This document shows, in pieces, positions 49,595 through 57,289 of a DNA stretch of 64,000 nt. Where the stretch lies: NCBI RefSeq assembly GCF_900091505.1, contig NZ_LT607409.1:2294001-2358000 (forward strand). Direction: 5' to 3'. This DNA comes from Micromonospora chokoriensis (GTDB lineage: Bacteria > Actinomycetota > Actinomycetes > Mycobacteriales > Micromonosporaceae). Positions within the stretch are counted from its first letter, which is position 1, and the number at the start of each line of letters is the position of its first letter. Below the pieces are notes generated by a model. That model saw nothing but the letters and a program-made list of their open reading frames with translations, had not been told where the DNA came from and ran no database searches. Position numbers and translations under genes: made by a program.

Positions 49595-50482
49595 ATGACG
49601 GATGAAACAAGCGGGTCCACAGTGCCCCGACGGCAGCTCGGGAGGCTGCTCACGCAGCTCCGTGAGGAAGCCTCGGTGACGCTGGACGCCGCAGCGGAGG
49701 CACTGGACTGCTCGCGGCAGAAGGTGTGGCGCATCGAGAAAGGGCTGGTTCCGGTGCGGGTGGTGGACGCCCGCGCGATGTGTGCCCTCTACCGTGTGCC
49801 GGCCGCGATGGGGGAGATTGTCGCCGGCCTCGCGAAGGAGACCCGCGCCAAAGGTTGGTGGCACTCGTACGGCGATGTGGTGCCGTCGTGGTTCTCGCTC
49901 TACGTCGGCCTGGAATCGTCCGCGTCCGGCCTGCGTCAATACGACGCGGAGCTGATTCCCGGCCTTCTGCAAACCCGCGAGTACGCCGCCGAACTGTTCC
50001 GCCGGAAGAATCCGACGATGACCGCCGACGAGCGGGAGAAGTTGGTGGAGGTGCGGTTGCAGCGGCAGGGCATCCTCGTCCGCCGGCTGCCCACCGCGCC
50101 CACCCTGCGGGTCGTCCTGAGCGAGGCCGTGCTGCGGCGCACCATCCCCGACCGTCGGGCGATGACCCAGCAGTTGCGACACCTGCTGGACGTGGCCGCG
50201 CTGCCGACGGTGAGTCTGCGGGTGCTGCCGCTGGCCGCCGGCCCGCCGCTGGCCAGCGAGACCGGCACCTTCGTCCTGCTGGATTTCCCGCAGGCGTTCG
50301 GCCGGGCGTCGACCGAGCCGACCACCGTCTACCTGGAGAACATCACCGGCGCGCTGTACCTGGACAAGCCGACCGAGGTCGCCGCCTTCGAACATGTCTG
50401 GTCGGACCTGGAGACGCTCGCGTCAGGTGAGGCAGAATCAGAGAAAATGATCACTTCGATCATCGAGGAGCATCATGACTGA
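49595..50482 (+). CDS. XRE-family helix-turn-helix regulator with DUF5753 domain
   Basis: The 295-residue protein has its HTH at residues 13-70 (LGRLLTQLREEASVTLDAAAEAL, CSRQKVWRIEKG). The DUF5753 domain follows (WFSLYVGLESSASGLRQYDAELIPGLLQTREYA, LRVVLSEAVLRR, LLDFPQAFG, TVYLENITGALYLD). Such regulators nearly always come with a DUF397 gene, present here with an eight-base overlap. The pairs are linked to development and antibiotic production in Streptomyces (BldB/WhiJ-like), but the local target is unknown. The ATG at 49595 is preceded by GAGGAGAG. Two GCACGAGGA sequences (49513, 49574) upstream may be operator parts. Confidence 0.92.
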   Translation: MTDETSGSTVPRRQLGRLLTQLREEASVTLDAAAEALDCSRQKVWRIEKGLVPVRVVDARAMCALYRVPAAMGEIVAGLAKETRAKGWWHSYGDVVPSWFSLYVGLESSASGLRQYDAELIPGLLQTREYAAELFRRKNPTMTADEREKLVEVRLQRQGILVRRLPTAPTLRVVLSEAVLRRTIPDRRAMTQQLRHLLDVAALPTVSLRVLPLAAGPPLASETGTFVLLDFPQAFGRASTEPTTVYLENITGALYLDKPTEVAAFEHVWSDLETLASGEAESEKMITSIIEEHHD

Positions 50483-50675
50483 CCTTGCCGGTGCCACCTG
50501 GCGCAAGAGCACCCGCAGCGGCGGGAGTGGCGGCAACTGCGTCGAGGTGGCCGACAACCTGCCCGGCGTCGTGGGCGTACGGGACAGCAAGGACCCGACC
50601 GGGGCCGCGCTGGTCTTCGCCACCGCCACCTGGGCCGCGTTCGTCGACGGCGTGAAGGAGCAGCGCCAGCGCTGA
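50475..50675 (+). CDS. DUF397 small protein, partner of the XRE regulator
   Basis: The 66-residue protein has the family pattern WRKSTRSGGSGGNCVEVAD, VGVRDSKDPTGAALVF and TWAAFVDGVK. DUF397 proteins act as antagonists or partners of the neighbouring DUF5753 regulator in known WhiJ-type systems. The ATG lies inside the end of the regulator gene. The length is normal. The next gene follows after 47 bases. Confidence 0.93.
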   Translation: MTDLAGATWRKSTRSGGSGGNCVEVADNLPGVVGVRDSKDPTGAALVFATATWAAFVDGVKEQRQR

Positions 50676-50722
50676 CCGCGTCGCCCTCTGCCCCTCGGGG
50701 TGGCTGGCTATCCTTGGTACCC

Positions 50723-51532
50723 GTGCCAGAGGGACACACGATCCACCGCCTTGCGGCCCGGCACGCCGAGCTGTTCGCCGGGGACAAGCTGCACGCCGCC
50801 AGCCCACAGGGCCGCTTCGCCGAGGGTGCGGCCCGGCTCTCCGGGACCGTTCTGGAGGGCACCGAGGCGTACGGCAAGCACCTGCTGCACCACTACGCCG
50901 GCGAGCTGACGCTGCACGTACACCTCGGGTTGTACGGCAAGTTCAGCGACGGGCCGGGAGAGCCGCCCGAGCCGGTCGGTCAGGTGCGGCTGCGGCTGGC
51001 CAGCGACCGGCATTGGCTGGACCTGCGCGGGCCCACCGCCTGCGACCTGCTCACCCCACCCGAGGTGGCCGCCCTGCGGGACCGCCTCGGGCCGGACCCG
51101 CTGCGCGGCGACGCCGACCCCGAGCGGGCGTACACCCGGATCTCCCGCAGCCCGACGCCGCTGGCCGCCCTGCTGTTGGACCAGTCGGTGGTGGCCGGCA
51201 CCGGGCTCATCTTCGTGACCGAGGCGCTGTTCCGGGCCGGGCTGCCACCGAGGATGCCCGGCCGAGCGCTGAGCCGCGCCGACTGGGACGCGCTCTGGGC
51301 GGACCTGGTCGGGCTGATGCGGCTCGCGGTTGCGCACGGCCGGATCGACACCGTGCGCGACGTGCACCTGCCGGAGGCGATGGGTCGGCCGGCGCGCGTG
51401 GATCGGCACGGCGGCGAGGTGTACGTCTACCGCCGCCCCGGCGCGCCCTGCCACGTCTGCGGCACCGAGGTCAGCCGCGGCGAACTGGCCGGCCGCAACC
51501 TCTACTGGTGTCGTACCTGCCAGCCGGGCTGA
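50723..51532 (+). CDS. Fpg/Nei-family DNA glycosylase (Nei2-like)
   Basis: The 269-residue protein has an N-terminus MPEGHTIHRLA that provides the catalytic Pro2 and Glu3 after Met removal. Lys52 (GKHLLHHY) is the conserved DNA-contacting lysine. A C-terminal zinc finger C-x2-C-x16-C-x2-C (CHVC ... WCRTC) completes the family plan. The HTIHR start marks the actinobacterial endonuclease VIII (Nei2) branch. It excises oxidised pyrimidines and cuts the abasic site. GTG 50723 must be the start, because proline has to be residue 2. The frame is open slightly upstream. Confidence 0.95.
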   Translation: MPEGHTIHRLAARHAELFAGDKLHAASPQGRFAEGAARLSGTVLEGTEAYGKHLLHHYAGELTLHVHLGLYGKFSDGPGEPPEPVGQVRLRLASDRHWLDLRGPTACDLLTPPEVAALRDRLGPDPLRGDADPERAYTRISRSPTPLAALLLDQSVVAGTGLIFVTEALFRAGLPPRMPGRALSRADWDALWADLVGLMRLAVAHGRIDTVRDVHLPEAMGRPARVDRHGGEVYVYRRPGAPCHVCGTEVSRGELAGRNLYWCRTCQPG

Positions 51533-51543
51533 TCCTGCGCGCG

Positions 51544-51619
51544 TGATCGACGCCAGGTCGGCGATAGGGCGGTGTCGTCGACGCAGGATGACACCACCTC
51601 ACCGATATGGCGTCGATCA
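51544..51619. repeat. Nested inverted-repeat element, copy E
   Basis: Outer arms TGATCGACGCCA / TGGCGTCGATCA are 12 bp and perfect. Inner arms at 51558-51579 and 51587-51605 pair imperfectly (19 of 22 bases, with a three-base bulge). It lies between converging genes, 11 bases after the nei stop and three bases before the next stop. Confidence 0.88.
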
Positions 51620-51622
51620 TGG

Positions 51623-52495
51623 TCAGCTCCGCCACCCGTCGAGCAGCCAGCGGACCACCTCGATCTGGTGCGGGAAGACGCTGTCGTCGGTGAGGCTCCA
51701 GGCCAGCGTGTGCCCGATGGTCCAGCCCCGGACCCGCTCCCGGTCCAGGTTCAGCTCGGCGGTCAGCTGGTCCAACCGGCGCCGGACGGCCCCCGGTGAG
51801 TGGCCGAGTTCCGGACCACGCACCAGCGGTACTACCGAAAACTCGCGCTCGCCGGTCAGCGGCTTCGGGTCGATCACCAGCCAGGGTTCGCGGTCGGCGG
51901 CGAGGACGTTGCCGGCGTGCAGGTCCTGGTTGACCAGCACCTGCTCGCCCTGGCTCGACACCAGGTCGGTGAGCAGGGCGAGGGCGGCGTCCAACAGCCG
52001 TCGCTCGTACGGGCGGCCGTGCGCCGCCCACCTGCGGGGCATCCGGTCGATCCAGCCGGCGGCCTCCTCGGCGAGCGGGGTGAACGGCCCGCCGGCCGGT
52101 CGCCAGAGCCGGGGCAGCAGCCCGGTCATCGCGTCCAGTGCCCGGTCGCCCGGCAGTTCGTACAACGGAGTGCCGGGTCGGCAGCGCTCCACCAGCAGGG
52201 CGCGTCGCTCCGGGTCGTGGGCGAGCAGACGGATCGCCCCGTCACCGTCCCAGTGGGTCAGCGCGTCGGCCTCGTGGCGGCTGTCCTCGTCGGGGTACTG
52301 GAGCTTGAGCACGGCCGCCGTGCCGTCGGGCAGATCGGCGGGGAGCGCCAGTGAGGCGTACGCCTGCCGGAACGGTGGGCCGAGGCGCAGCGACCACTGC
52401 TCGGCGCACTCCGCCAGCCACGTCGGGAGGGTGGCCAGCCAACTCCGGCCGGTCGCCGTTCCGCGTACCCAGTCGAGTCCTTCGGGCAGCATCAT
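51623..52495 (-). CDS. Aminoglycoside 6-phosphotransferase-like kinase
   Basis: The 290-residue APH-fold protein has AAVLKLQYPDEDSRHEADAL (ATP-binding lysine), then LLVERCRPGTPL and the catalytic loop VNQDLHAGNVL. The metal-binding aspartate lies in LVIDPKPLTGER. The HAGNVL...DPKP(L/Y)xGE pattern is that of the streptomycin 6-kinase / hydroxyurea-phosphotransferase family. Resistance is not implied: such genes are common as uncharacterised small-molecule kinases in actinobacteria. It starts 33 bases from a divergent gene for another kinase of the same fold superfamily. Confidence 0.85.
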   Translation of the reverse strand: MMLPEGLDWVRGTATGRSWLATLPTWLAECAEQWSLRLGPPFRQAYASLALPADLPDGTAAVLKLQYPDEDSRHEADALTHWDGDGAIRLLAHDPERRALLVERCRPGTPLYELPGDRALDAMTGLLPRLWRPAGGPFTPLAEEAAGWIDRMPRRWAAHGRPYERRLLDAALALLTDLVSSQGEQVLVNQDLHAGNVLAADREPWLVIDPKPLTGEREFSVVPLVRGPELGHSPGAVRRRLDQLTAELNLDRERVRGWTIGHTLAWSLTDDSVFPHQIEVVRWLLDGWRS

Positions 52496-52528
52496 GCCGC
52501 CATCCTGCCTGGCGGTCGGATCTTGAAC

Positions 52529-53440
52529 ATGCCCCCGGACATGAAGGATCCTGTGCTGATGCGATCAGCGCCGTTCCTGCTGGACCGACTGGCGCAAGCC
52601 GGGATGCGCGATGTCGTCACGGTCGAGCCCGCCACGGGTGGGCTCGCGGCGCTCGCGGGCATAGCTACCCGCCGAGAGGCGCCGTCGGTGTTCGTGAAGG
52701 CCTTCGCCGAAGCTCCGGACGACGACGTGTTCGTGGCGGAGGTCGAAGGGCTGGCCGCGCTGCGTGAGCTGGGCGGCGTGGTGACACCCGAGGTGATCCT
52801 GGTCGACCGGGAGCTGCTCGTGTTGTCCGTGCTGCGACCGAGACCGCGCAGCGAGGCCTTCTGGGAGCGGTTCGCGCACATGCTCGCTCGTCTGCACCTG
52901 AGCACGACGCATCCGCGCTTCGGTTGGCACCGGGACAACTGGCTGGGTCGCCGCCGACAGACCAACGGGTGGCACGACGACGGCTTCACGTTCTTCGCCC
53001 AGCACCGGCTGCTCCGGTGGCTCGGGGAGCCCCGGGTCGAGGCGGCGCTCGACCGGAGCGATCGGGCGGCGCTGGAGCGGCTCTGCGACCGGCTGCCCGA
53101 CCTGCTGCCGGACCGGCCGGCCTGCCTCACGCACGGTGACCTGTGGGCGCAGAACGTTCTCGCCACCGCGGACGGGCAGCCCGCGTTGATCGACCCTGCG
53201 GTGTCCTACCTGTGGGCCGAGGTGGACCTCGCCCACGTGTGGTCGACAGCGCCCCCGCCCGAGGCGCAACGGTTCTTCGCGGTCTACGCGGAGCTGACCT
53301 CCCTCGACGGCGACTGGCAGGCCCGGATGCCGATCGTCCAACTGCGACAACACCTCGCTGTGCTGGCCCAGTTCGACGACGACTGGGGTGCGGCCGACCA
53401 GATCCGTGCCACGCTCGCCCCGTTCCGGACGCGATCCTGA
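52529..53440 (+). CDS. Fructosamine/ketosamine-3-kinase family protein
   Basis: The 303-residue protein has an early ATP site (SVFVKAFAEAPDDDVFVAEVEGLAAL). HPRFGWHRDNWLGRRRQ follows. The catalytic part is LTHGDLWAQNVLATADGQPALIDPAVSYLWAEVDLAH, matching the fructosamine kinase signature THGDLWsgN ... lIDPAv...EvDlA. It may repair glycated proteins or phosphorylate a ketosamine metabolite. The start could be ATG 52529 (used), ATG 52541 or TTG 52523. It is divergent from the APH-like kinase gene. A 400-base gap follows before the sugar operon. Confidence 0.82.
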   Translation: MPPDMKDPVLMRSAPFLLDRLAQAGMRDVVTVEPATGGLAALAGIATRREAPSVFVKAFAEAPDDDVFVAEVEGLAALRELGGVVTPEVILVDRELLVLSVLRPRPRSEAFWERFAHMLARLHLSTTHPRFGWHRDNWLGRRRQTNGWHDDGFTFFAQHRLLRWLGEPRVEAALDRSDRAALERLCDRLPDLLPDRPACLTHGDLWAQNVLATADGQPALIDPAVSYLWAEVDLAHVWSTAPPPEAQRFFAVYAELTSLDGDWQARMPIVQLRQHLAVLAQFDDDWGAADQIRATLAPFRTRS

Positions 53441-53520
53441 CCGGAGGCCAGGCGGTCGGGATGGTTCGCCGTCCCGCCGTCGAGGACGCCAGGAACCCGC
53501 CCGGCACGGACACCGCCATC

Positions 53521-53616
53521 AGGCGCGGCGCGAACACGGCTGGCCGGCGCGGCGCGAACCTGGCTGGCCGGCGCGGCACGGGCACGGCTGCCCAGCCCGG
53601 CGCGGACACGGCTGCC
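53521..53616. repeat. Four tandem 24-bp repeats
   Basis: Degenerate copies of CGGCGCGGCGCGAACACGGC plus TGGC start at 53521, 53545, 53569 and 53593. They lie upstream of the operon promoter. Confidence 0.8.
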
Positions 53617-53647
53617 CGGCCCGGTGTGACGCAAGCGGAATTGACAG

Positions 53648-53676
53648 TTGACCTGCCGCCGGAGCAGGGTTGCAGA
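53648..53676 (+). promoter_or_regulatory. Candidate promoter of the isomerase/kinase operon
   Basis: TTGACC, 17 bases, then TGCAGA, directly followed by the operator palindrome. The -35 is good, the -10 poor. The placement is typical for a LacI-repressed promoter. Confidence 0.4.
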
Positions 53677-53677
53677 G

Positions 53678-53691
53678 TGACAACGATGTCA
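53678..53691. promoter_or_regulatory. LacI-type operator
   Basis: TGACAACGATGTCA has perfect TGACA/TGTCA halves around ACGA, and it resembles operators of LacI-family sugar repressors in actinobacteria. The likely ligand protein is the LacI regulator encoded at 56249-57262. Confidence 0.65.
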
Positions 53692-53843
53692 ACGGACAGA
53701 GAGGGAGGAATCCTCCTTCCGCCTGCGCAACCGGCACGGCCAGCTGGTTCGTGGTGTCCTGTTGACGGTTTTCCGGCGCGGACCCGGTCCGCCCGCCGAT
53801 CCTGGCCGTATGTCCCTTCCCTACCCGACGGTGACCAGCTGAG

Positions 53844-55109
53844 ATGACCGACCTGCCCCGCCCCGACGCCGCCCCGACCCCCGCTCCCGCCGGGTCACCC
53901 GAACTGCCCGACCTGGACGAGTTCCTCGCCGACCAGACCCGCACACTGCTCGACACCGCCGGCCGGTCGGTCCGGCCCGAGGGCGGCTTCTGGTGGCTCA
54001 CCGACGACCGCACCCCGGACCGGGGCGAACCCGTGTTCACCTGGATCACCTGCCGGATGACCCACGTGGCCGCCCTCGCCCACCGCGCCGGCGACCCGGA
54101 CGCCGCCGCCCTCGTCGACCACGGGGTCGCCGCGCTCAGCACACTGCTGCGCGACGACCGGTACGGCGGCTGGTTCAGCGCTGTCGACCAGCAGGGCGCA
54201 CCCGTCGACGACCGGAAGGCCGGCTACGACCACGCGTTCGTGCTGCTCGCCGCGTCCAGCGCCGCGCGTGCCGGCCGGCCGGGCGCGGACCAGTTGCTCG
54301 CCGACGCGTTGGCAGTGGTGCGGGACCGGTTCTGGGACGACGAGGTCGGCGCGGTCCGCGAGTCGTGGAACCGGGACTGGACGGTCACCGAGGACTACCG
54401 GGGCGCCAACAGCAGCATGCACATGGTCGAGGCGTTCCTCGCGGCCACCGCCGCGACCGGCGACGCGAGCTGGGCCGACCGGGCCCTGCGGATCGCCACC
54501 CACCTGGTGCACGGCGAGGCCGCACGGCACGACTGGCGGCTCCCCGAGCACTTCACCGCCGACTGGACGCCGCTGCCCGACTACAACTCCGACCAGCCCG
54601 CCGACCCGTTCCGCCCGTACGGCTCCACCATCGGCCACTGGCTCGAATGGGCCCGTCTGCTGCTGGAGCTGGAGGCTGTGCTCCCGCAGCCACCACGCTG
54701 GCTGCTCAGCGACGCCCGCGCCCTGTTCGCCGCGTCCGTACGGCGCGGATGGGCGGTCGACGGGGCCGACGGCTTCGTCTACACGATCGACTGGGACGAC
54801 CGGCCGGTGGTCCGCTCCCGGATGCACTGGGTGCTCGCCGAGGCGGTCGGTGCGGCCATCACCCTGCACCGGCGCACCGGCGACGAGGTCTACGCCGACT
54901 GGTACCGGGTCTTCTGGGCGTATGCCCGTCGCAACCTCATCGACGGCACCGGGTGGCGGCACGAGCTGGACGCGCAGAACCTGCCCTCCGACACGGTATG
55001 GCACGGCCGACCGGACGTCTACCACGCGTACCAGGCGGTGCTGCTGTCCCGTTCTGCGGAAGGGCTCGGCGGCGCCGGCCCGCTCGCACCGGGGGAGGTG
55101 ACCGCGTGA
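53844..55109 (+). CDS. YihS-like aldose-ketose isomerase (N-acylglucosamine 2-epimerase superfamily)
   Basis: The 421-residue (alpha/alpha)6-barrel protein follows E. coli YihS closely along its length. It has FGWL-like GGFWWLTD, FTWITCRMTHVAALA, DRYGGWFSAV, GYDHAFVLLAASSA and WTVTEDYRGANSSMHMVEAFLA. It continues with EHFTADWTPLPDYNSD, GSTIGHWLEWARLLLE and DGFVYTIDWDDRPVV. YihS converts sulfoquinovose to sulfofructose and also mannose to fructose. Here, with a PfkB kinase overlapping downstream, either a mannose/fructose route or the start of sulfoglycolysis is possible. No SFP aldolase or SQ glycosidase is nearby. Start ATG; weak ribosome site. Confidence 0.88.
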   Translation: MTDLPRPDAAPTPAPAGSPELPDLDEFLADQTRTLLDTAGRSVRPEGGFWWLTDDRTPDRGEPVFTWITCRMTHVAALAHRAGDPDAAALVDHGVAALSTLLRDDRYGGWFSAVDQQGAPVDDRKAGYDHAFVLLAASSAARAGRPGADQLLADALAVVRDRFWDDEVGAVRESWNRDWTVTEDYRGANSSMHMVEAFLAATAATGDASWADRALRIATHLVHGEAARHDWRLPEHFTADWTPLPDYNSDQPADPFRPYGSTIGHWLEWARLLLELEAVLPQPPRWLLSDARALFAASVRRGWAVDGADGFVYTIDWDDRPVVRSRMHWVLAEAVGAAITLHRRTGDEVYADWYRVFWAYARRNLIDGTGWRHELDAQNLPSDTVWHGRPDVYHAYQAVLLSRSAEGLGGAGPLAPGEVTA

Positions 55110-56059
55110 TCGTGGTCGCGGGCGAGGCGTTGATCGACCTGGTGGTCACTCCCGACGGTGAACGGGCCGTGCCGGGTGGCTCCCCGGCGAACGTGGCGGT
55201 CACCCTGGCCCGGCTCGACCAGCCGGTACGTCTGCTGGCCCGGCTCGGCACCGACGACTACGGCCGGCAGGTCGCCGAGCACCTGAGGACCAACCAGGTG
55301 GACCTGGAGTGGGCGGTCCGCGCCGAGGAACCCACCTCGGTGGCGGTGGCCACGGTGAACGCCACCGGGCAGGCCAGCTACGAGTTCCGGCTGACCGGCG
55401 CGGCGGACTGGCAGTGGACGCCGCAGGAGCTGCCCGAGCTGGCCGGGTCGTCGGCTGTCGCGTTCCACACCGGGTCGCTCGCGCTCGCGCTGGCCCCCGG
55501 CGCGCAGGTGTTGGAGGACCTGCTCGCCCGCGAACGCCGCCGGGACGGGCTCACCCTCTCGATCGACCTCAACCTGCGGCCGAGCATCGTCACCGACCGG
55601 GAGGCGGAGCAGGCCCGGGTACGCCGACAGGTGCCCCTCGCGCACCTGGTCAAGGCGAGCGACGAGGACCTGGCCTGGCTGTATCCGGACCGGTCGGTGG
55701 CCGACGTGATGGCCGAGTGGCGTGAGGTCGGGGTGTCCTGCGCGGTGGTGACCCGGGGTGGTGAGGGTGCCTGGCTGCTGGCCCCGGACGGCACCCTGCA
55801 CGAGGCGGCGGCGGTACGCACCACGGTTGTCGACACCGTCGGTGCCGGCGACTCGTTCACCGGTGGCCTGCTCGCCGCGCTGGCCGACCTCGACGCGCTC
55901 GGGGACCGACCGGCCGACCGCCTCGCCGCGGTGACCGAGCAGCAGTGGGACGCGGTGCTCCGGCAGGCCGCCACGGTGGCCGCGCTGACCTGTGGTCGCC
56001 GAGGTGCCGACCCGCCCCACCGCAACGAGCTCAACGCCCTCCTGACCCCGCAGGCCTGA
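55106..56059 (+). CDS. PfkB-family carbohydrate kinase (fructokinase-like)
   Basis: The 317-residue protein starts IVVAGEALIDLVV. It has the first signature GGSPANVAVTLARL (residues 23-36) and the second signature DTVGAGDSFTGGLLAAL, with catalytic Asp near residue 248. The middle DLNLRPSIV and lid segments fit fructokinases and also sulfofructose kinase (YihV). It would phosphorylate the ketose made by the overlapping upstream isomerase. GTG follows an excellent GGGGGAGG site and overlaps the isomerase stop. The stop codon lies inside the first copy of an 18-bp tandem repeat. Confidence 0.92.
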   Translation: MIVVAGEALIDLVVTPDGERAVPGGSPANVAVTLARLDQPVRLLARLGTDDYGRQVAEHLRTNQVDLEWAVRAEEPTSVAVATVNATGQASYEFRLTGAADWQWTPQELPELAGSSAVAFHTGSLALALAPGAQVLEDLLARERRRDGLTLSIDLNLRPSIVTDREAEQARVRRQVPLAHLVKASDEDLAWLYPDRSVADVMAEWREVGVSCAVVTRGGEGAWLLAPDGTLHEAAAVRTTVVDTVGAGDSFTGGLLAALADLDALGDRPADRLAAVTEQQWDAVLRQAATVAALTCGRRGADPPHRNELNALLTPQA

Positions 56060-56126
56060 CGAACCCGGTCGACCTGACGAACCCGGTCGACCTGACGAAC
56101 CCCGTCGACCTGACGAACCCGGTCGA
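56055..56126. repeat. Four tandem 18-bp repeats covering the kinase stop codon
   Basis: The unit CCTGACGAACCCGGTCGA starts at 56055, 56073, 56091 and 56109. The first unit contains the kinase gene's TGA. The last unit runs into the left arm of element copy F, whose outer sequence GGTCGA is the end of the unit. Confidence 0.95.
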
Positions 56127-56197
56127 TCATGGAGTTGTGGTGCCCCACATATGCCGCGGATCACCGTCAAACGGCCACCACAACTCCATGATCGACC
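56121..56197. repeat. Long inverted-repeat element, copy F
   Basis: A perfect 22-bp inverted repeat has its left arm at 56121-56142 (begins GGTCGATCATGGAGTTGTGG) and its right arm at 56176-56197, with a 33-base loop. It lies between the converging kinase and LacI genes and probably terminates both. Confidence 0.95.
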
Positions 56198-56248
56198 GAA
56201 GAGAGGGGCGGGGACGCGGGGTTGGGGAGCGCGGGAGGGCGGGGTTGG

Positions 56249-57262
56249 TCAGGCCAGGCCTCGGGGGCGCAGGTGGGTGGGGAGGACTGTGGTGGCGGGC
56301 GGTGAATCGTCGCCGGCTATCCGGCTGAACAGCCGCTCGGTGGCGACCCGGGCCAGCTCCCGGGTGTCGTACGCGACGACGGTCAGCGGCCGGGGCATCA
56401 GGTGGGCCAGCTCGAAGTCGTCGAAGCCGACCAGCGCCGCGTCACTGCCCCGCCGGTGCAACTCCTGAAGCGCACCGACGGTCAGCCGGTTGTTGGCGCA
56501 GAAGAACGCGGTGGGCGGATCCGCCAGGTCGAGCAGTTCACCGACCGCCCGCCCGGCCTCCTCCGGCGCGATCAGCCTCTCGCGGACCAGCGACTCGTCC
56601 GCCTCGACCCCGGCGGCGTCCAACGCCGCCCGCGCCCCGGTCAACCGCTCGCGCATCGTGGGCACGCTCGGCGCACCCAGCAGGAGGCCCACCCGGCGGT
56701 GCCCCTCGTCGAGCAGCGCGCCCACCCCGGCGTGGCTGCCGCCCCGGTTGTCCAGCAGCACCGCGTCGGCCTGTAGGCCCTGCGGCGGCCGGTCCAGGAA
56801 CACCACGGGCATCCCCAGTTCGACCTCGCGGCGCAGGAACGAATGGTCCAGGCCCGCCGGCACCACCAGGAGCCCGTCCACCCGGCGCTGGGTGAAGTCC
56901 TGGAGAAGGGCGCGTTCCCGCTCCGGGTCCTCCTCGGACGAGGCGGTGATCAGCATGGTGCCGTGGGCGGCGGCGATCTCGGCGGCGACGCTGGCGATCG
57001 TCGCGTAGAACGGGTTGGCGATCTCCTCGATGAGCAACCCGACGGTGGCGTTGAGCTGCCGGGAGCGCAGGTTGCGCGCGATGTCGTTGCGCCGGAAGCC
57101 CAGCTCGGCGATGGCGGCCAGCACCCGGCTGACCAGTTCCTGCCCCACCGGCTCGTCGTTGACCACACGGGAGACCGTCTTCAGGCTGACGTCGGCACGT
57201 CGTGCCACGTCGACCATCGTCGGGCGTCGGCGCGCCGACGCTCGGGTCGGGGTCTGGGTCAC
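56249..57262 (-). CDS. LacI-family transcriptional regulator
   Basis: The 337-residue protein has the HTH and hinge at about residues 14-65 (TMVDVARRADVSLKTVSRVVND, FRRNDIARNLRSRQ). The periplasmic-binding-protein-like ligand domain follows (TVGLLIEEIANPFYATIA, DGLLVVPAGLDHS, PVVFLDRPPQG, TAFFCANNRLTVGAL, VGFDDFELAHLM). A sugar effector is expected. GTG 57262 follows GGAGGA; the frame is open five codons more. It converges with the isomerase/kinase operon and is the likely repressor acting at TGACAACGATGTCA (53678). It lies 27 bases downstream of an FAD-oxidoreductase gene in the same direction. Confidence 0.93.
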   Translation of the reverse strand: MTQTPTRASARRRPTMVDVARRADVSLKTVSRVVNDEPVGQELVSRVLAAIAELGFRRNDIARNLRSRQLNATVGLLIEEIANPFYATIASVAAEIAAAHGTMLITASSEEDPERERALLQDFTQRRVDGLLVVPAGLDHSFLRREVELGMPVVFLDRPPQGLQADAVLLDNRGGSHAGVGALLDEGHRRVGLLLGAPSVPTMRERLTGARAALDAAGVEADESLVRERLIAPEEAGRAVGELLDLADPPTAFFCANNRLTVGALQELHRRGSDAALVGFDDFELAHLMPRPLTVVAYDTRELARVATERLFSRIAGDDSPPATTVLPTHLRPRGLA

Positions 57263-57289
57263 GGGATGGTCCTCCACGGCGAACGCGGG

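Larger units (their letters stand above)
53441..53843 (+). promoter_or_regulatory. Upstream region of the isomerase/kinase operon
   Basis: 403 bases without a supportable gene. The first part is GC-rich, with four 24-bp tandem repeats. The second contains a promoter-like pair and a LacI-type operator at 53648-53691, then about 150 bases of leader including the palindrome GGAGGAATCCTCC near 53705-53717. A frame open from ATG 53461 to 53847 runs through the repeats and is judged non-coding. Confidence 0.55.

Noticed and set aside
51623..52495. Antibiotic-resistance gene call for the APH-like kinase
   Set aside because: The family includes many chromosomal kinases of unknown substrate; no resistance context or mobile element is present.
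53461..53847. Possible gene before the isomerase whose stop overlaps the isomerase ATG
   Set aside because: It runs through 24-bp repeats, the operator and the promoter-like region, and shows no protein features. The overlap with the ATG is coincidental.
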